From NCBI RefSeq assembly GCF_000817775.3, contig NZ_JTHE03000091.1:1-64000 (forward strand): a stretch of 64,000 nucleotides of DNA, in the 5' to 3' direction. The notes below the pieces were generated by a model that saw nothing but the letters and a program-made list of their open reading frames with translations, searched no databases and was not told the DNA's origin. The position numbers and the translations under genes are program-made. Within the stretch, counting starts at the first letter, position 1. Every line of letters begins with the position of its first letter. Positions 35,996 through 45,290 of the stretch are shown here, one piece after another. Source of the stretch: Lyngbya confervoides BDU141951. Lineage in GTDB: Bacteria > Cyanobacteriota > Cyanobacteriia > Thermosynechococcales > Thermosynechococcaceae.

Positions 35996-36438
35996 CAGGT
36001 CTGTCTCCTGCGGAAATAAAGGGCGGTGCCAACACAGCCCCAAATGACGGAACCAATAATAATCATTCGTTGCCAAACAATGAGCTGGTCGGTGGATGGG
36101 TCAACAACGGTGGAGGTTTCTAGATCCACCGGGATCACGGTAATATCTCCATGGCCAGCTTGGCGCACGGCAACTTCCCAATTGCCAGATTCAGGAGGGA
36201 CAAAGCGATAAACTCCCTGACTATCGGTGGTGCCTTTCAGGTAAGGACTATCTGGGTTTTGGGGACTGTAAACCTGGACCTGTGCAGCCTTCATGGGATC
36301 ACCACTGTCATAGGTGGCCTGGACTTCCACCGTGAGGCGGGTGCGCGTTTGCAGTTTGGCGCCGTGGGCCTGCACTGCAGGGGACACAGCAGCGGTGCTC
36401 AGTCCAATCAGACCCAGAATCAACCAAACCCCTCTCAT
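35995..36438 (-). CDS. NikL-like accessory protein of the Co/Ni ECF transporter
   Basis: A 147-residue protein with an N-terminal signal or anchor (VWLILGLIGLSTAAVSPAVQA), a periplasmic carboxypeptidase-regulatory-type beta domain (TVEVQATYDSGDPMKAAQVQ, then DSQGVYRFVPPESGNWEVAV) and a C-terminal membrane helix (MIIIGSVIWGCVGTALYFRR). This build fits NikL-type accessory components found next to CbiM/NikM, in the position where CbiN sits in other operons. It couples to both neighbours: ATGA overlap with the lipoprotein upstream and TGATG with cbiM. Function is inferred from position and architecture. His in VQAHGAKL next to the cleavage site may bind metal. Confidence 0.75.
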   Translation of the reverse strand: MRGVWLILGLIGLSTAAVSPAVQAHGAKLQTRTRLTVEVQATYDSGDPMKAAQVQVYSPQNPDSPYLKGTTDSQGVYRFVPPESGNWEVAVRQAGHGDITVIPVDLETSTVVDPSTDQLIVWQRMIIIGSVIWGCVGTALYFRRRQT

Positions 36439-37331
36439 GCCAACTGTTCCGCAGCACAGTGTCCTTCACCCACGTGACCAAGATTGGCCATGATGTCGTT
36501 TAATTGCTGCCAATTTGAGGAAGACAGCTGGGTCTTCAGGGTCTGTGAGTCCGCTTCCAGGCGATTATTCTCAGCTAAGTCTGCAAAGGGCTGGAATCCT
36601 AGAGCTTTTTGGTTGATCTCTGCCGTGGGGCCCGCCTCAGCATCCCCAAACAGGTGATCAAAATGGAAGGTGGACTCTAATTCTGTCGTGGATCCGGGAT
36701 CTAGAATCCCTCGACGTGTATCGCCCACAAAATCACCGCACACAAATCTCAGCTTAGGGTCCATCTTTAAGGCAAAATCAACGGTGGTTCCGGCTTTTGT
36801 GGCTTGGCCGACGAGCATAAGGGAGTAGCCCTTGGCGGGCCCCGACGGGGCCGGGACCAAGGTCCAGGAGAGAGCATTGTAGCGCCCCGAGGCAGCCTGT
36901 TGAGTCCCCACTTGCACAGGATCTGCGGTGGCATCGCCAGCGGCAAGATCAACGGTGGCAGGTTCGGGAAGCGTTACGGTCTGCTGTGCCTGCGGCTCGC
37001 CTCCAGAGGCGGCATCGAAGGGAGGGTCGCTCTGGTAAGCCACAAGCTGACCCAGGGTGGTATAAACATGGTCAAAGTCGATTTGCCAGCCATCCTTGGA
37101 AACAAACCCTTGACGGACAAAATCCTCGCCATTGGCCACAAAGGTAAGGGTTCCTTTGTCCTCTGAGGAACTGGCCGTCCTGGATTGAGGATCTGAATTT
37201 TCAGACCCTAAATTTTCGGAGTTGGTCGGGCTGGTCACTGGGGATGTGCAGGCCGCAAGACCAGCCGCTAGCGCTATCCACCCTATGCTGGTTTTTAAGC
37301 TTATGGGGTAAACGTGACGGACAATGGGCAT
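36435..37331 (-). CDS. Lipoprotein of the Co/Ni transporter operon (function unassigned)
   Basis: A 298-residue predicted lipoprotein with a lipobox-like L-A-A-C at about residues 25-28 after a hydrophobic segment, then a Ser/Asn-rich linker and a beta-rich domain. A segment with clustered His and acid residues (STFHFDHLFGDAEAGP) and a late GHVGEGHCAAE could bind metal. As the first gene of the operon it probably captures or buffers the metal outside the membrane, as NikK-type proteins are proposed to do, but I do not recognise a named family. I chose ATG 37331; a Met at 37352 is also possible. It is coupled to the next gene by an ATGA overlap. Confidence 0.65.
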   Translation of the reverse strand: MPIVRHVYPISLKTSIGWIALAAGLAACTSPVTSPTNSENLGSENSDPQSRTASSSEDKGTLTFVANGEDFVRQGFVSKDGWQIDFDHVYTTLGQLVAYQSDPPFDAASGGEPQAQQTVTLPEPATVDLAAGDATADPVQVGTQQAASGRYNALSWTLVPAPSGPAKGYSLMLVGQATKAGTTVDFALKMDPKLRFVCGDFVGDTRRGILDPGSTTELESTFHFDHLFGDAEAGPTAEINQKALGFQPFADLAENNRLEADSQTLKTQLSSSNWQQLNDIMANLGHVGEGHCAAEQLA

Positions 37332-37842
37332 AAGATTGGGGCCATGGAGCAATTTACCTTTTCAGTAAACAAACTTGTGCTTTCAAAATTCAATCCTACA
37401 GGGGGGCATATTTATCCAATCTACGGATTCATTTAACTCTTGACAATTAAAATCCAATACTGATAGCAGGCAACCTTCTGGACCAGTGTGCTGCTCATTG
37501 CCTCGACCGGGAAGCCTAATCCCAAGCATCAGGGATCTTGATCCAAAATCTCCATGGGTGTTTTGCCTGCGCTCGGATAACCTCCGTCCCTTCTGATCTG
37601 GAAGTTTGGCTCTGGAAGTTTGGCAAAGAGCCCGCAACGTCCCTTTATATTTAACATTATGATCATTTCCAAGGCCAGCTGTCCCCTAGATCATTGCCTT
37701 TTATGCAGACTTATGACGCTGGCGTGATCAATCATTACATGTTTTAAAGTGGGTGGTCGGGGAGTCGCTGAGAACCGGGACCCTCTAGATCAAAAAAACT
37801 TCTAGCACCCAGTCGAAACGCAACTCCCCTGGATTTTGGTGC
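37332..37842. other. Leader region of the Co/Ni operon
   Basis: About 510 bases between ddl and the lipoprotein gene, all - strand context. It contains a long-range inverted repeat (37466/37563) and two smaller hairpins, so a structured 5' leader is possible. An open frame at 37383-37637 (- strand) coincides with this region and is not credible. I do not see the conserved B12-box or core of a cobalamin riboswitch. Confidence 0.4.
37466..37570 (-). other. Possible structured RNA element in the Co/Ni operon leader
   Basis: GCAGGCAA (37466-37473) is the exact reverse complement of TTGCCTGC (37563-37570), enclosing 89 bases that themselves contain GGGA/TCCC and GGATC/GATCC pairings. On the - strand this would form a closed multi-helix domain about 135 bases before the lipoprotein start. 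It resembles a riboswitch-sized element, but no known class is recognised. Confidence 0.3.
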
Positions 37843-38910
37843 CTAGCATTCCTGGGGAGAGGGATGACGATCCTCTTGGGCAAACTGGAGAAGCTGATCT
37901 ACAAGCTGATCAAAGGGAACTCCAGTGGCCCTCCAAAGTTGAGGATACATACTGGTCGCGGTAAACCCTGGTAGCGTATTGATCTCATTAATTAAAATTT
38001 CTCCCGTGGCTTCAAGATAGAAGAAGTCCAATCGGGACAACCCTGCCGCATCAATGGCCAGGAATGCCTGAAGGGCCATTTCCTGAATGCGCTGGGTGAT
38101 TTCCGGGGGAAGATCCGCAGGAATGGCCAGATCCGCTTGGCCAGCCGTGTACTTTGTTTCGTAATCGTAAAAGTCGCTGCTAAAGCTGATTTCGCCCAGA
38201 ACAGAGGCTTGCGGGTGGTGGTTGCCCAAGACTGCGCATTCCACTTCCCGCGCCATCACGCCGGCCTCAATGATCAGACGCCGGTCGTAGCTGGCCGCAT
38301 TGTCCAGCGCTGCTTCGAGTTCTTTCCGAGTGGTGGCCTTGGAGATCCCCACGGAAGAACCCAGGTTCGCAGGCTTAATGAAGCAGGGATAGCCTAGTTC
38401 GGTTTCGATGCGATGGCACAACTTTGAAAAAACGCAGGGATCGGACCAGATTTGTTCTCGGGTGGCGGCCAGATACTTGACCTGGGGCAAGCCAGCCGCG
38501 GCAAAGGCCTGCTTCATCGCTAACTTGTCCATGCCCATGGCGGAGGCCAGGGGGCCTGAGCCTACGTAGGGAACCTGCATCAGTTGTAATAGGCCTTGAA
38601 GGGTGCCATCTTCGCCATTCGGTCCATGGACAATGGGAAACCAGACCTGCACATCTGCCACTTCTGCAGGAAAGACCCAGCGTTGGGTCTGAGTCGCGCT
38701 GGGCAGCGCCGTTCCCTGATCTAACACTTTTTGGGCAACCCCGGGCGCCTCCCAGACCCCATCTTTACGGATGTAAAACGGCTGCACCTCGTACTTAGAG
38801 AGATTCTCTCCTGTTTGCAGCGCCAGGGCGATCGCCCTGGCAGAGGCAATTGAAACCTCATGCTCCCCCGAGCAGCCCCCAAACAGTAAACCCACCGTCA
38901 CTTTCGACAC
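37843..38910 (-). CDS. ddl: D-alanine--D-alanine ligase (Ddl)
   Basis: A 355-residue ATP-grasp enzyme making D-Ala-D-Ala for peptidoglycan. Signatures are [19 protein letters not shown] at the N-terminus, [36 protein letters not shown] (ATP-grasp lysine loop), [26 protein letters not shown] (metal-binding Glu/Asn) and [15 protein letters not shown]. The first Ser/His-Glu of the active site is present (SGEHEVS). Length is normal for DdlA-type. It is downstream of lepB on the same strand, separated by 148 bases. Confidence 0.96.
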   Translation of the reverse strand: MSKVTVGLLFGGCSGEHEVSIASARAIALALQTGENLSKYEVQPFYIRKDGVWEAPGVAQKVLDQGTALPSATQTQRWVFPAEVADVQVWFPIVHGPNGEDGTLQGLLQLMQVPYVGSGPLASAMGMDKLAMKQAFAAAGLPQVKYLAATREQIWSDPCVFSKLCHRIETELGYPCFIKPANLGSSVGISKATTRKELEAALDNAASYDRRLIIEAGVMAREVECAVLGNHHPQASVLGEISFSSDFYDYETKYTAGQADLAIPADLPPEITQRIQEMALQAFLAIDAAGLSRLDFFYLEATGEILINEINTLPGFTATSMYPQLWRATGVPFDQLVDQLLQFAQEDRHPSPQEC

Positions 38911-39058
38911 CGCAAAGCCTCCCGATTGTCCCTAGATCGACAGCAGAGTTCCCCGCCGCCGCTTGAAATTCTCATCAAAATAGCATCTTTACCCTGGCAA
39001 TGGGATGGATAGGAGGCGGGCGCACAACAGGAAACGACAGACCCTTTATCTCTTTAGC

Positions 39059-39694
39059 CTAGAGACGCGCTTGATCTGAGATCAAGCCAACCCGAGGAAT
39101 AGGCCAAAAGCGAAAAACCGCCCGCCCCACCAGGTCACTGCGAGCCACTAGCCCCCAGCAGCGGCCGTCAAAGCTGTTCTGACGATTGTCGCCCAGGACC
39201 AGATAATGCTCGTTAGGTATGGTTTGTAGCTTCTCTAAATAGGGGTTTTTAACCCCACTGTAAACGCAAGTTTCCACGGAGGTGGACCGCTCGTCTGCTG
39301 TGTAGGCTTCATCCAAGACCTGGCCATTAATCAAGACCTGGCCCTGGCGAATCTCCACATTGTCCCCCGGTAGCCCAATGACGCGCTTGATAAAGGCGTC
39401 CTTAAATCCCTGGGATCGCAGGGCATCGGTGGGATTAAAGACGACAATATCGCCGCGGTCCGGTTCTCCAAATCGATAGCTTACCTTGTCCACAATCAGG
39501 CGGTCATTAATTAACAGGGTGGGTTCCATCGACCCGGAGGGAATGTAGCGAGCTTCGGCAACAAAGGTGCGAATGCCAAAGGCCAATAACAGACTTAGTC
39601 CAATGGTTTTAACGGCTTCAATCCCCCAATTTTCGTCCTGGGATGCGTTCTGTCGGACCGTTTGTTTGGGTTGAGTGGATTTGTTTTGCGCCAT
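39059..39694 (-). CDS. lepB: Signal peptidase I (LepB)
   Basis: A 211-residue membrane protease that removes signal peptides from exported and thylakoid-lumen proteins. One N-terminal membrane helix (AVKTIGLSLLLAFGIRTFVA), the catalytic Ser55 in IPSGSMEPTL, and the general-base Lys103 in DAFIKRVIGLPGDNVEIRQG. The C-terminal box GDNRQNSFDGRCWG is present. It precedes ddl in the same direction. Cyanobacteria often have two LepB forms; I cannot tell which this is. Confidence 0.95.
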   Translation of the reverse strand: MAQNKSTQPKQTVRQNASQDENWGIEAVKTIGLSLLLAFGIRTFVAEARYIPSGSMEPTLLINDRLIVDKVSYRFGEPDRGDIVVFNPTDALRSQGFKDAFIKRVIGLPGDNVEIRQGQVLINGQVLDEAYTADERSTSVETCVYSGVKNPYLEKLQTIPNEHYLVLGDNRQNSFDGRCWGLVARSDLVGRAVFRFWPIPRVGLISDQARL

Positions 39695-40040
39695 AGAGTG
39701 AGGAATGTAGTGATGCGTATTTCTACAATAGTCTAAACGACAGTCTAAACGACCGTCCCAAGACCTGCCTTAGCGGATCTCCACAAAGCATTCAGGAAAC
39801 GCTTGATGTCTGCGATGGGGATTTTTAGCTGGTCTCCCAAGCGGGTTCCCAATCGCGCCGTGATTCTGAGACAATAGCCTAGGTGAGCTTTGCAGATGCA
39901 GGGGAAGCGGAGCGGTAAGACTGGCGGCATGATCGCTACCATGCCCACAGCACTCTGCCCACAGCGATACCTCCACCCCCACTCCCCTGTAGGATACCCG
40001 TTTGAAATTGAACTAAGGACATCGGATAAGGACATAGAGT
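39695..40040. other. Divergent intergenic region lepB / ilvD
   Basis: About 345 bases. Short overlapping open frames on the - strand (39745-40127) have no family resemblance. Two copies of AAGGACAT (40014-40021 and 40028-40035) lie just before the ilvD ATG, and the second may act as its ribosome site. No other feature seen. Confidence 0.4.
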
Positions 40041-41729
40041 ATGTCGGATAATTTGAGAAGCCAAGCGATCACCCGAGGGGTGCAGCGATCGCCCAACCGA
40101 GCCATGCTGAGAGCGACGGGGTTTCAAGACCCGGATTTTTCGAAGGCCATTGTGGGGATAGCCAGTGGCTACAGTACTATTACCCCTTGCAACATGGGCA
40201 TTAATGCCTTGGCCGATCGGGCAGAGGTGGGGTTAAGGGAGGCCGGGGCCATGCCTCAGCTCTTTGGCACCATTACAATCAGCGATGGGATTTCCATGGG
40301 GACGGAGGGAATGAAATATTCCCTGGTGTCTCGGGAGGTCATTGCGGATTCCATCGAGACGGCCTGCATGGGCCAGAGTATGGATGGCGTCCTGGCAATT
40401 GGTGGCTGCGATAAGAATATGCCCGGTGCCATGCTGGCGATTGCCCGCATGAACATTCCGGCCATTTTTGTTTACGGTGGCACCATTAAGCCCGGTCATC
40501 TGGACGGGGAAGATCTCACCATTGTCAGCGCCTTTGAGGCCGTAGGAGAATATAGTGCCGGGCGTATTTCCGAAGACCGACTGCTGGCGGTGGAGAAAAA
40601 CGCCTGTCCCGGGGCTGGATCCTGCGGCGGCATGTACACCGCCAACACCATGTCCTCCGCCTTTGAGGCCATGGGCATGAGCTTGATGTATAGCTCCACC
40701 ATGGCCGCTGAGGATGAAGAAAAGGCTGATAGCACGGAAAAGTCAGCCTTTGTACTCATGGAGGCTATTCGTGCCCAGCGTCTGCCCCGAGAGATTATCA
40801 CCAAGGACTCGCTGGAAAATGCCATCAGCGTGATTATGGCGGTGGGTGGGTCGACCAATGCGGTTCTGCATCTGCTGGCGATCGCCAAGGCCGCAAAAGT
40901 GGACCTGACCCTGGATGATTTTGAGCGAATCCGTGGGCAAGTTCCGGTTCTGTGTGACCTGAAGCCCTCGGGCCGCTATGTTGCCACCGATTTGCACAGA
41001 GTCGGTGGGATTCCCCAGGTCATGAAGATGCTCTTGGTGCGCGGGCTGCTGCATGGAGATGCCCTCACCATTAACGGAAAAACCGTGGCAGAGAATTTAA
41101 AGGATATTCCCGAAACTCCTTCCCCAGATCAAGACGTGATTCGCCCCTGGGATCGTCCCATGTATGCCCAGGGTCACCTGGCAATCCTGCGCGGAAATCT
41201 AGCCTCCGAGGGGGCCGTGGCTAAAATCTCCGGGGTGAAGAATCCGAAGATTACAGGACCTGCGCGTGTGTTTGAATCGGAGGAAACCTGCCTCAAGGCC
41301 ATTCTAGACGGCCAAATTAATCCGGGGGATGTGATTGTAGTTCGCTACGAAGGGCCGAAGGGGGGACCGGGGATGCGCGAGATGTTGGCACCGACTTCGG
41401 CCATCATTGGCGCAGGGCTTGGGGATTCCGTGGGGCTGATTACCGATGGCCGGTTTTCTGGCGGCACCTATGGCATGGTGGTGGGGCATGTGGCCCCCGA
41501 AGCTGCGGTGGGGGGCACGATTGGCCTGGTGCAGGAGGGGGATCAAATTACCATTGATGCTCCCAACCGATCTCTGGATCTGCATGTTTCAGAGGCAGAG
41601 CTGGCCCAGCGCCGGGCGAATTGGGTTAAGCCGGAACCGCGCTACCGCAAGGGAATTTTGGCCAAATATGCCACCCTGGTTTCTTCGAGTAGTCAAGGTG
41701 CCGTTACGGACCTGGATTTGCCCTTGTAA
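40041..41729 (+). CDS. ilvD: Dihydroxy-acid dehydratase (IlvD)
   Basis: A 562-residue iron-sulfur enzyme in branched-chain amino-acid and pantothenate synthesis, dehydrating 2,3-dihydroxy acids to 2-keto acids. Cluster-ligand cysteines are in [13 protein letters not shown] (about 50), [13 protein letters not shown] (about 121) and [16 protein letters not shown] (about 195). The catalytic region [21 protein letters not shown] lies near the C-terminus. Length and start agree with cyanobacterial IlvD. The FAD monooxygenase gene follows 57 bases later on the same strand. Confidence 0.96.
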   Translation: MSDNLRSQAITRGVQRSPNRAMLRATGFQDPDFSKAIVGIASGYSTITPCNMGINALADRAEVGLREAGAMPQLFGTITISDGISMGTEGMKYSLVSREVIADSIETACMGQSMDGVLAIGGCDKNMPGAMLAIARMNIPAIFVYGGTIKPGHLDGEDLTIVSAFEAVGEYSAGRISEDRLLAVEKNACPGAGSCGGMYTANTMSSAFEAMGMSLMYSSTMAAEDEEKADSTEKSAFVLMEAIRAQRLPREIITKDSLENAISVIMAVGGSTNAVLHLLAIAKAAKVDLTLDDFERIRGQVPVLCDLKPSGRYVATDLHRVGGIPQVMKMLLVRGLLHGDALTINGKTVAENLKDIPETPSPDQDVIRPWDRPMYAQGHLAILRGNLASEGAVAKISGVKNPKITGPARVFESEETCLKAILDGQINPGDVIVVRYEGPKGGPGMREMLAPTSAIIGAGLGDSVGLITDGRFSGGTYGMVVGHVAPEAAVGGTIGLVQEGDQITIDAPNRSLDLHVSEAELAQRRANWVKPEPRYRKGILAKYATLVSSSSQGAVTDLDLPL

Positions 41730-41786
41730 ATTCAAGGCGCTGGTCATGGTTACCATGCTCGCTGTTACTCCCGGACTTTTGCTGCC

Positions 41787-42926
41787 ATGCAGGTCATCAT
41801 TATTGGTGCTGGAATTGGCGGGTTGACCACGGCAATCGCGCTCCAGCAAAGGGGAATTGCCGCCACTGTTTATGAGCGATCGCCCCAACTGCGAACCTCA
41901 GGGGCTGGCATTAGCCTTTGGCCCAATGCCAGTCGTCTCTTGCAGCGCTTAAACCTGCTAGAGGCGCTCCTTGGCCAAGGCGAGCAGATTCTGCACACGC
42001 AAATCTGTAGTTCCCAGGGACGCCCCCTCACCCAGCTAGATCTCACCACTTTTCCTGATCCCGCCTTTTGCATTCAGCGATCTGTTCTGCTGCAAACCCT
42101 GGCGGCGGCATTGCTCCCTGGCACCCTTCACTTGGATCATGACCTCACCCAGGTTGACCGGGATCACCAGCAGGTTACGGCTCGATTTCGCCAGGGCCAG
42201 GACGTGACGGCCGATTTACTGGTTGCCGCCGATGGCCTCCATTCCACCGTGCGATCGCAGTTTTGGGCTGGCCCGGCGCCCCAATACCAAGGTTACCTGG
42301 CGTGGCGGGGTGTGGTGCGCCAGCAGAAGATCTCAGACTGGCCATCGGGACTGGCTCGCCAATACTGGGGCGCTGGGCAGCGGGTCGGGTTGCTCTCGAT
42401 GGGGGGTGATCAGATGTACTGGTTTGCCGCCCTCAATCACCCAAGCCCCCAGCCAAATCTGGATGGATTAGATAAACTCACCTATCTCAAGCGGCGGTTT
42501 CAACACTGGCACCCACACGTCCAAACCATCTTAGAAAACACGGCCTCTGCAGATTTGTTGGTGCATCCCATTGAAACCAGTCCGCCCCTGCAGACCTGGC
42601 ACCAGGGGCGGGTGCTGCTTTTGGGAGATGCAGCCCATGCCATGACTCCAAATCTAGGACAGGGGGCCTGCATGGCCATTGAGGACGGGGTGTGCCTGGC
42701 CCAGAGGCTGCAATCTCAGCGATCCCTCCCGGCGGCGCTTGTTAGCTATGAACGCCAGCGTCGTGGACGGGTGCGATGGGTACAAAGGCGATCGCAGCGA
42801 CTAGGGCAGGTGGGGCAACTAGAGCCTCCCCTGTTGGCCCATCTGCGGAATCTGGCCCTTGCGCTGGTGCCCGCCCCCCTTACCCGGCTGACCACCTTCG
42901 ACCCCTTATTTAGTCACCGTCTCTAG
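41787..42926 (+). CDS. FAD-dependent monooxygenase (PHBH-fold)
   Basis: A 379-residue flavoprotein of the p-hydroxybenzoate-hydroxylase fold. Motifs are the FAD Rossmann loop VIIIGAGIGGLTTAIALQQRG at the start, the DG fingerprint VAADGLHSTVR at about 148, and the second FAD motif LLGDAAHAMTPNLGQGACMA at about 280. The organisation is close to zeaxanthin-epoxidase-like and salicylate-hydroxylase-like enzymes; in a cyanobacterium the substrate may be an aromatic or isoprenoid compound, which I cannot settle. There is no signal peptide. It lies downstream of ilvD, but a functional link is not evident. Confidence 0.85.
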   Translation: MQVIIIGAGIGGLTTAIALQQRGIAATVYERSPQLRTSGAGISLWPNASRLLQRLNLLEALLGQGEQILHTQICSSQGRPLTQLDLTTFPDPAFCIQRSVLLQTLAAALLPGTLHLDHDLTQVDRDHQQVTARFRQGQDVTADLLVAADGLHSTVRSQFWAGPAPQYQGYLAWRGVVRQQKISDWPSGLARQYWGAGQRVGLLSMGGDQMYWFAALNHPSPQPNLDGLDKLTYLKRRFQHWHPHVQTILENTASADLLVHPIETSPPLQTWHQGRVLLLGDAAHAMTPNLGQGACMAIEDGVCLAQRLQSQRSLPAALVSYERQRRGRVRWVQRRSQRLGQVGQLEPPLLAHLRNLALALVPAPLTRLTTFDPLFSHRL

Positions 42927-43035
42927 GCCCTGGGCTAACGGTTGTCGGTTTTCTCATCGGTCTTCGGATAGAACAGGTTAAAATTTGCCTAAAGTTTGCC
43001 GTTTGGGCCGCGTCTGATCCGCCTCATTTTGCCCC

Positions 43036-43917
43036 ATGTCCAGAAAAGTGCTCGCCCATCTAAAGCCAACGGCCTACGAACATCCCTCTGATCGGAATGC
43101 CCTAGATTCCCTGGAGCGGATGCCCGGAATTGCCCCACTGCTGAAAAAAGTGAACGAAGAGGGGATAGACCGCGTTTTGCGCCTCCAGTGTTTGGGGAGC
43201 GCCATTCGCGTCAGCGCCAAAAATTTCCCGGACCTCCATGGGCCGTTCCAGGAGGCCTGTACCCTACTGGGTCTTTTCCAGCAGCCAGATCTCTACCTGC
43301 TGCGGGGGGCCGGGCATATCCAAACCTTTACCTATGGGGTAGATCAGCCAATTGTAATGATTAATCTGGAAGGAAAAGAGCGCCTGAGCGCCGATGAGCT
43401 AGTTTATTTGTTTGGTCACGAGCTGGCCCATATTAAAAGTCAGCATCTGCTCTACTACCAAACGGCACTGGTGCTGCCGACCCTAAAGCATCTCTTGAGT
43501 ACCACCACCTTTGGATTGGGGGGGCTGGCCACCAGCGGCATCGAGCTAGCGCTTTACAATTGGCTGATGATGGCTAAATGTACCGCTGACCGGGCGGGCT
43601 TGTTGACTTGTCAGAGTGTAGAGGTGGCCCTGTCAACACTTCTGAAGTTGTCCGGGCTAACCGCAGACTTGATCAACGACGTTGTTTTGACGGAGTTTAA
43701 GCAGCAGGCCGAGGAGTTCAGCCTACCCAGCGATCGCCGGTTAGATCACTTAGCCAAAACCGTTAGCTTCGTAGAACACCAGTTTCCCTGGTCAGTTCTG
43801 CGGGCCTCGGAGTTGCTGAAATGGGTGGAATCAGGGGCCTACGATCAGATTTTGAATGATCCAGGTCCAAGTGCCCTAGATCCTAGTAATCACTGGGGTT
43901 TTCTAACCTCATGGTAA
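43036..43917 (+). CDS. M48 family zinc metallopeptidase
   Basis: A 293-residue M48-type peptidase. The zinc motif H-E-L-A-H is at about residues 128-132 in YLFGHELAHIKSQ. The third ligand region is probably the later KCTADRAGLLTCQS segment, where the D-x-x-A-G pattern typical of M48 appears. A hydrophobic stretch follows the motif (LPTLKHLLSTTTFGLGGLA), so membrane association is possible. It lacks TPR repeats or other extra domains. The substrate is unknown; M48 proteins degrade damaged membrane proteins or process lipid-modified peptides. The start ATG 43036 is supported by the conserved N-terminal part right after it. Confidence 0.85.
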   Translation: MSRKVLAHLKPTAYEHPSDRNALDSLERMPGIAPLLKKVNEEGIDRVLRLQCLGSAIRVSAKNFPDLHGPFQEACTLLGLFQQPDLYLLRGAGHIQTFTYGVDQPIVMINLEGKERLSADELVYLFGHELAHIKSQHLLYYQTALVLPTLKHLLSTTTFGLGGLATSGIELALYNWLMMAKCTADRAGLLTCQSVEVALSTLLKLSGLTADLINDVVLTEFKQQAEEFSLPSDRRLDHLAKTVSFVEHQFPWSVLRASELLKWVESGAYDQILNDPGPSALDPSNHWGFLTSW

Positions 43918-44335
43918 CGCCATTGCAGGCTGTGATTGAATTCTGATATGCCCGCAGCGAGTTCGGTTAAAAGAACCTAATCAATTTAGCCCTCCGTTCC
44001 AGGGGGGTGATAGGGTAATCAAGGGTGTTTCAGGTGTTATACGGGCCTGATGATTAGCCTGGTTGAGGCTGAACCAATCATTGATGATCTGCCCAGGTTT
44101 TCGCAATTTTTTCCCTGGATACGGTTTACAGGAACCTGGCCAAACTCGTATAATTTGCCGATGTTTGTCGTTCAATATTGTGATCGAAATCATCGGTCCC
44201 ATTGAGACGGATCATCAGGTGCTCATCGTCAATCGGTGACGATGCTGATGTCAGTATTGCCGCGTTGGATGACTGAAGGGCGCTAGCGCTGTTCAGTTAT
44301 CGACTATTTTCACTCACTCACAGCTTGTGTTCAAT
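43918..44335. other. Intergenic region M48 / secreted protein
   Basis: About 420 bases. A - strand open frame (43981-44202) has no resemblance to a family and lies in plain AT/GC-mixed DNA. CATCGTCAATCGGTGACGATG at about 44226-44246 is a near-palindrome that could be an operator for 44336-45220. No tRNA or riboswitch seen. Confidence 0.35.
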
Positions 44336-45220
44336 ATGATTCCTTCCCCGGTTCACGCTCAGACATTTGCCCGCCGCTTAAAATCTCTCTTGCTAACCGG
44401 TACCCTGGCAGCCCTGGCCGTAGGGATGATGCCCAGTCTTGTGCAGGCTCGTCCCAACGGTACCTGGCTCTCTAAACCCCAGATTTGGTTTCACATCTCC
44501 AACAACACCCTGGATCAGGTGATGCAGCGAATCCGCGCCCAGCGCTATCAGTATGTGTTTTTAGATGTGCGTAATGTTCCTGACGAGGATCAGCGATTAG
44601 TGACTCAGAAAATTCGTGAGCATCAACTGGTTCCCATTGTCTGGGTTCAATCTCCTCAACTGCGACGGATGTCGATCCCGCAGCTCATCCACGAAGCTCG
44701 CTATGCCGATGGCATTCAAGTGGACGACCACTTTTTTACCCACTACTCGGCCTACCATTTTCGTCAGCTGCGTGCCCAGTACAATAAGCCAATTTTTTGC
44801 AGTATCCAGCCGTTTCAACGGAACATTGTGCCCTCCTCTGGCTGTAACCAGCTAGATGTCCAGTGCTACGCGCCCCAATCTTTTCAGCAATGCGTCGGAC
44901 TCGCCGACCAGCTCAGGGCTGTCACCAGCTTATCGGCTGACAACACCCTGCGCTATCAATCTCAGCTGGGAGGCCGCTATTACAATGTCTTTCTCTGGCC
45001 CCATAGCCATGAGTTCCATGCCGCTGCGCCGCCTGCTCCCATGGTGGTTTCTCCCTTAACGGCAACTACCCCGGTGGAAACAGGCCAGACGGAAACTGTC
45101 CAGGTAGATACTGCCCAGGCAGATACTGCCCAGGCAGATACTGCCCAGGTAGGCACTGCCCAAACGGAACGGAACCCTGAGATGAAAACAGCGGCCAATC
45201 CCCAACCTCTGCCCTTCTAA
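44336..45220 (+). CDS. Secreted protein, TIM-barrel-like, with tandem C-terminal pentapeptide-type repeat
   Basis: A 294-residue exported protein. The N-terminus has a signal peptide (SLLLTGTLAALAVGMMPSLVQA). Residues 40-210 contain alternating strand and helix segments (YQYVFLDVRNV, LVPIVWVQSP, ADGIQVDDHFF, KPIFCSIQPF) that suggest a glycoside-hydrolase-like barrel, but I do not recognise the family. The C-terminal tail has four tandem units close to D-T-A-Q-A encoded by a 15-base repeat, then a Pro-rich end. I use ATG 44336; GTG 44327 is also possible. It converges on psiE. Confidence 0.6.
   Translation: MIPSPVHAQTFARRLKSLLLTGTLAALAVGMMPSLVQARPNGTWLSKPQIWFHISNNTLDQVMQRIRAQRYQYVFLDVRNVPDEDQRLVTQKIREHQLVPIVWVQSPQLRRMSIPQLIHEARYADGIQVDDHFFTHYSAYHFRQLRAQYNKPIFCSIQPFQRNIVPSSGCNQLDVQCYAPQSFQQCVGLADQLRAVTSLSADNTLRYQSQLGGRYYNVFLWPHSHEFHAAAPPAPMVVSPLTATTPVETGQTETVQVDTAQADTAQADTAQVGTAQTERNPEMKTAANPQPLPF
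45104..45163 (+). repeat. 15-bp tandem repeat in coding sequence (4 units)
   Basis: Units GTAGATACTGCCCAG (45104-45118), GCAGATACTGCCCAG (45119-45133 and 45134-45148, identical) and GTAGGCACTGCCCAA (45149-45163). A degenerate unit lies before them (45089-45103). Being a multiple of three, unit gain or loss keeps the reading frame. Confidence 0.9.
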
Positions 45221-45290
45221 ACCGGCTTGGAGAATTTATCAAAGAGCGCACCCCCCCCCGGTGATGGGTCCTAAGCCCCCACTGCCCTTC

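Noticed and set aside
37383-37637. 84-residue - strand ORF in the Co/Ni operon leader
   Set aside because: It coincides with the inverted-repeat region and encodes low-information sequence.
37332-37842. Cobalamin riboswitch upstream of the Co/Ni operon
   Set aside because: A CCAGAAGG...GCC stretch on the - strand superficially resembles the B12 box, but several invariant positions differ, and the conserved GGGAA...GGTGAAA core is missing.
45089-45163. CRISPR-like array
   Set aside because: Units are directly adjacent with no spacers, 15 bp long and in coding frame; the same reasoning rejects the 14-bp repeat at 56927-56996. No CRISPR array or cas gene was seen anywhere.
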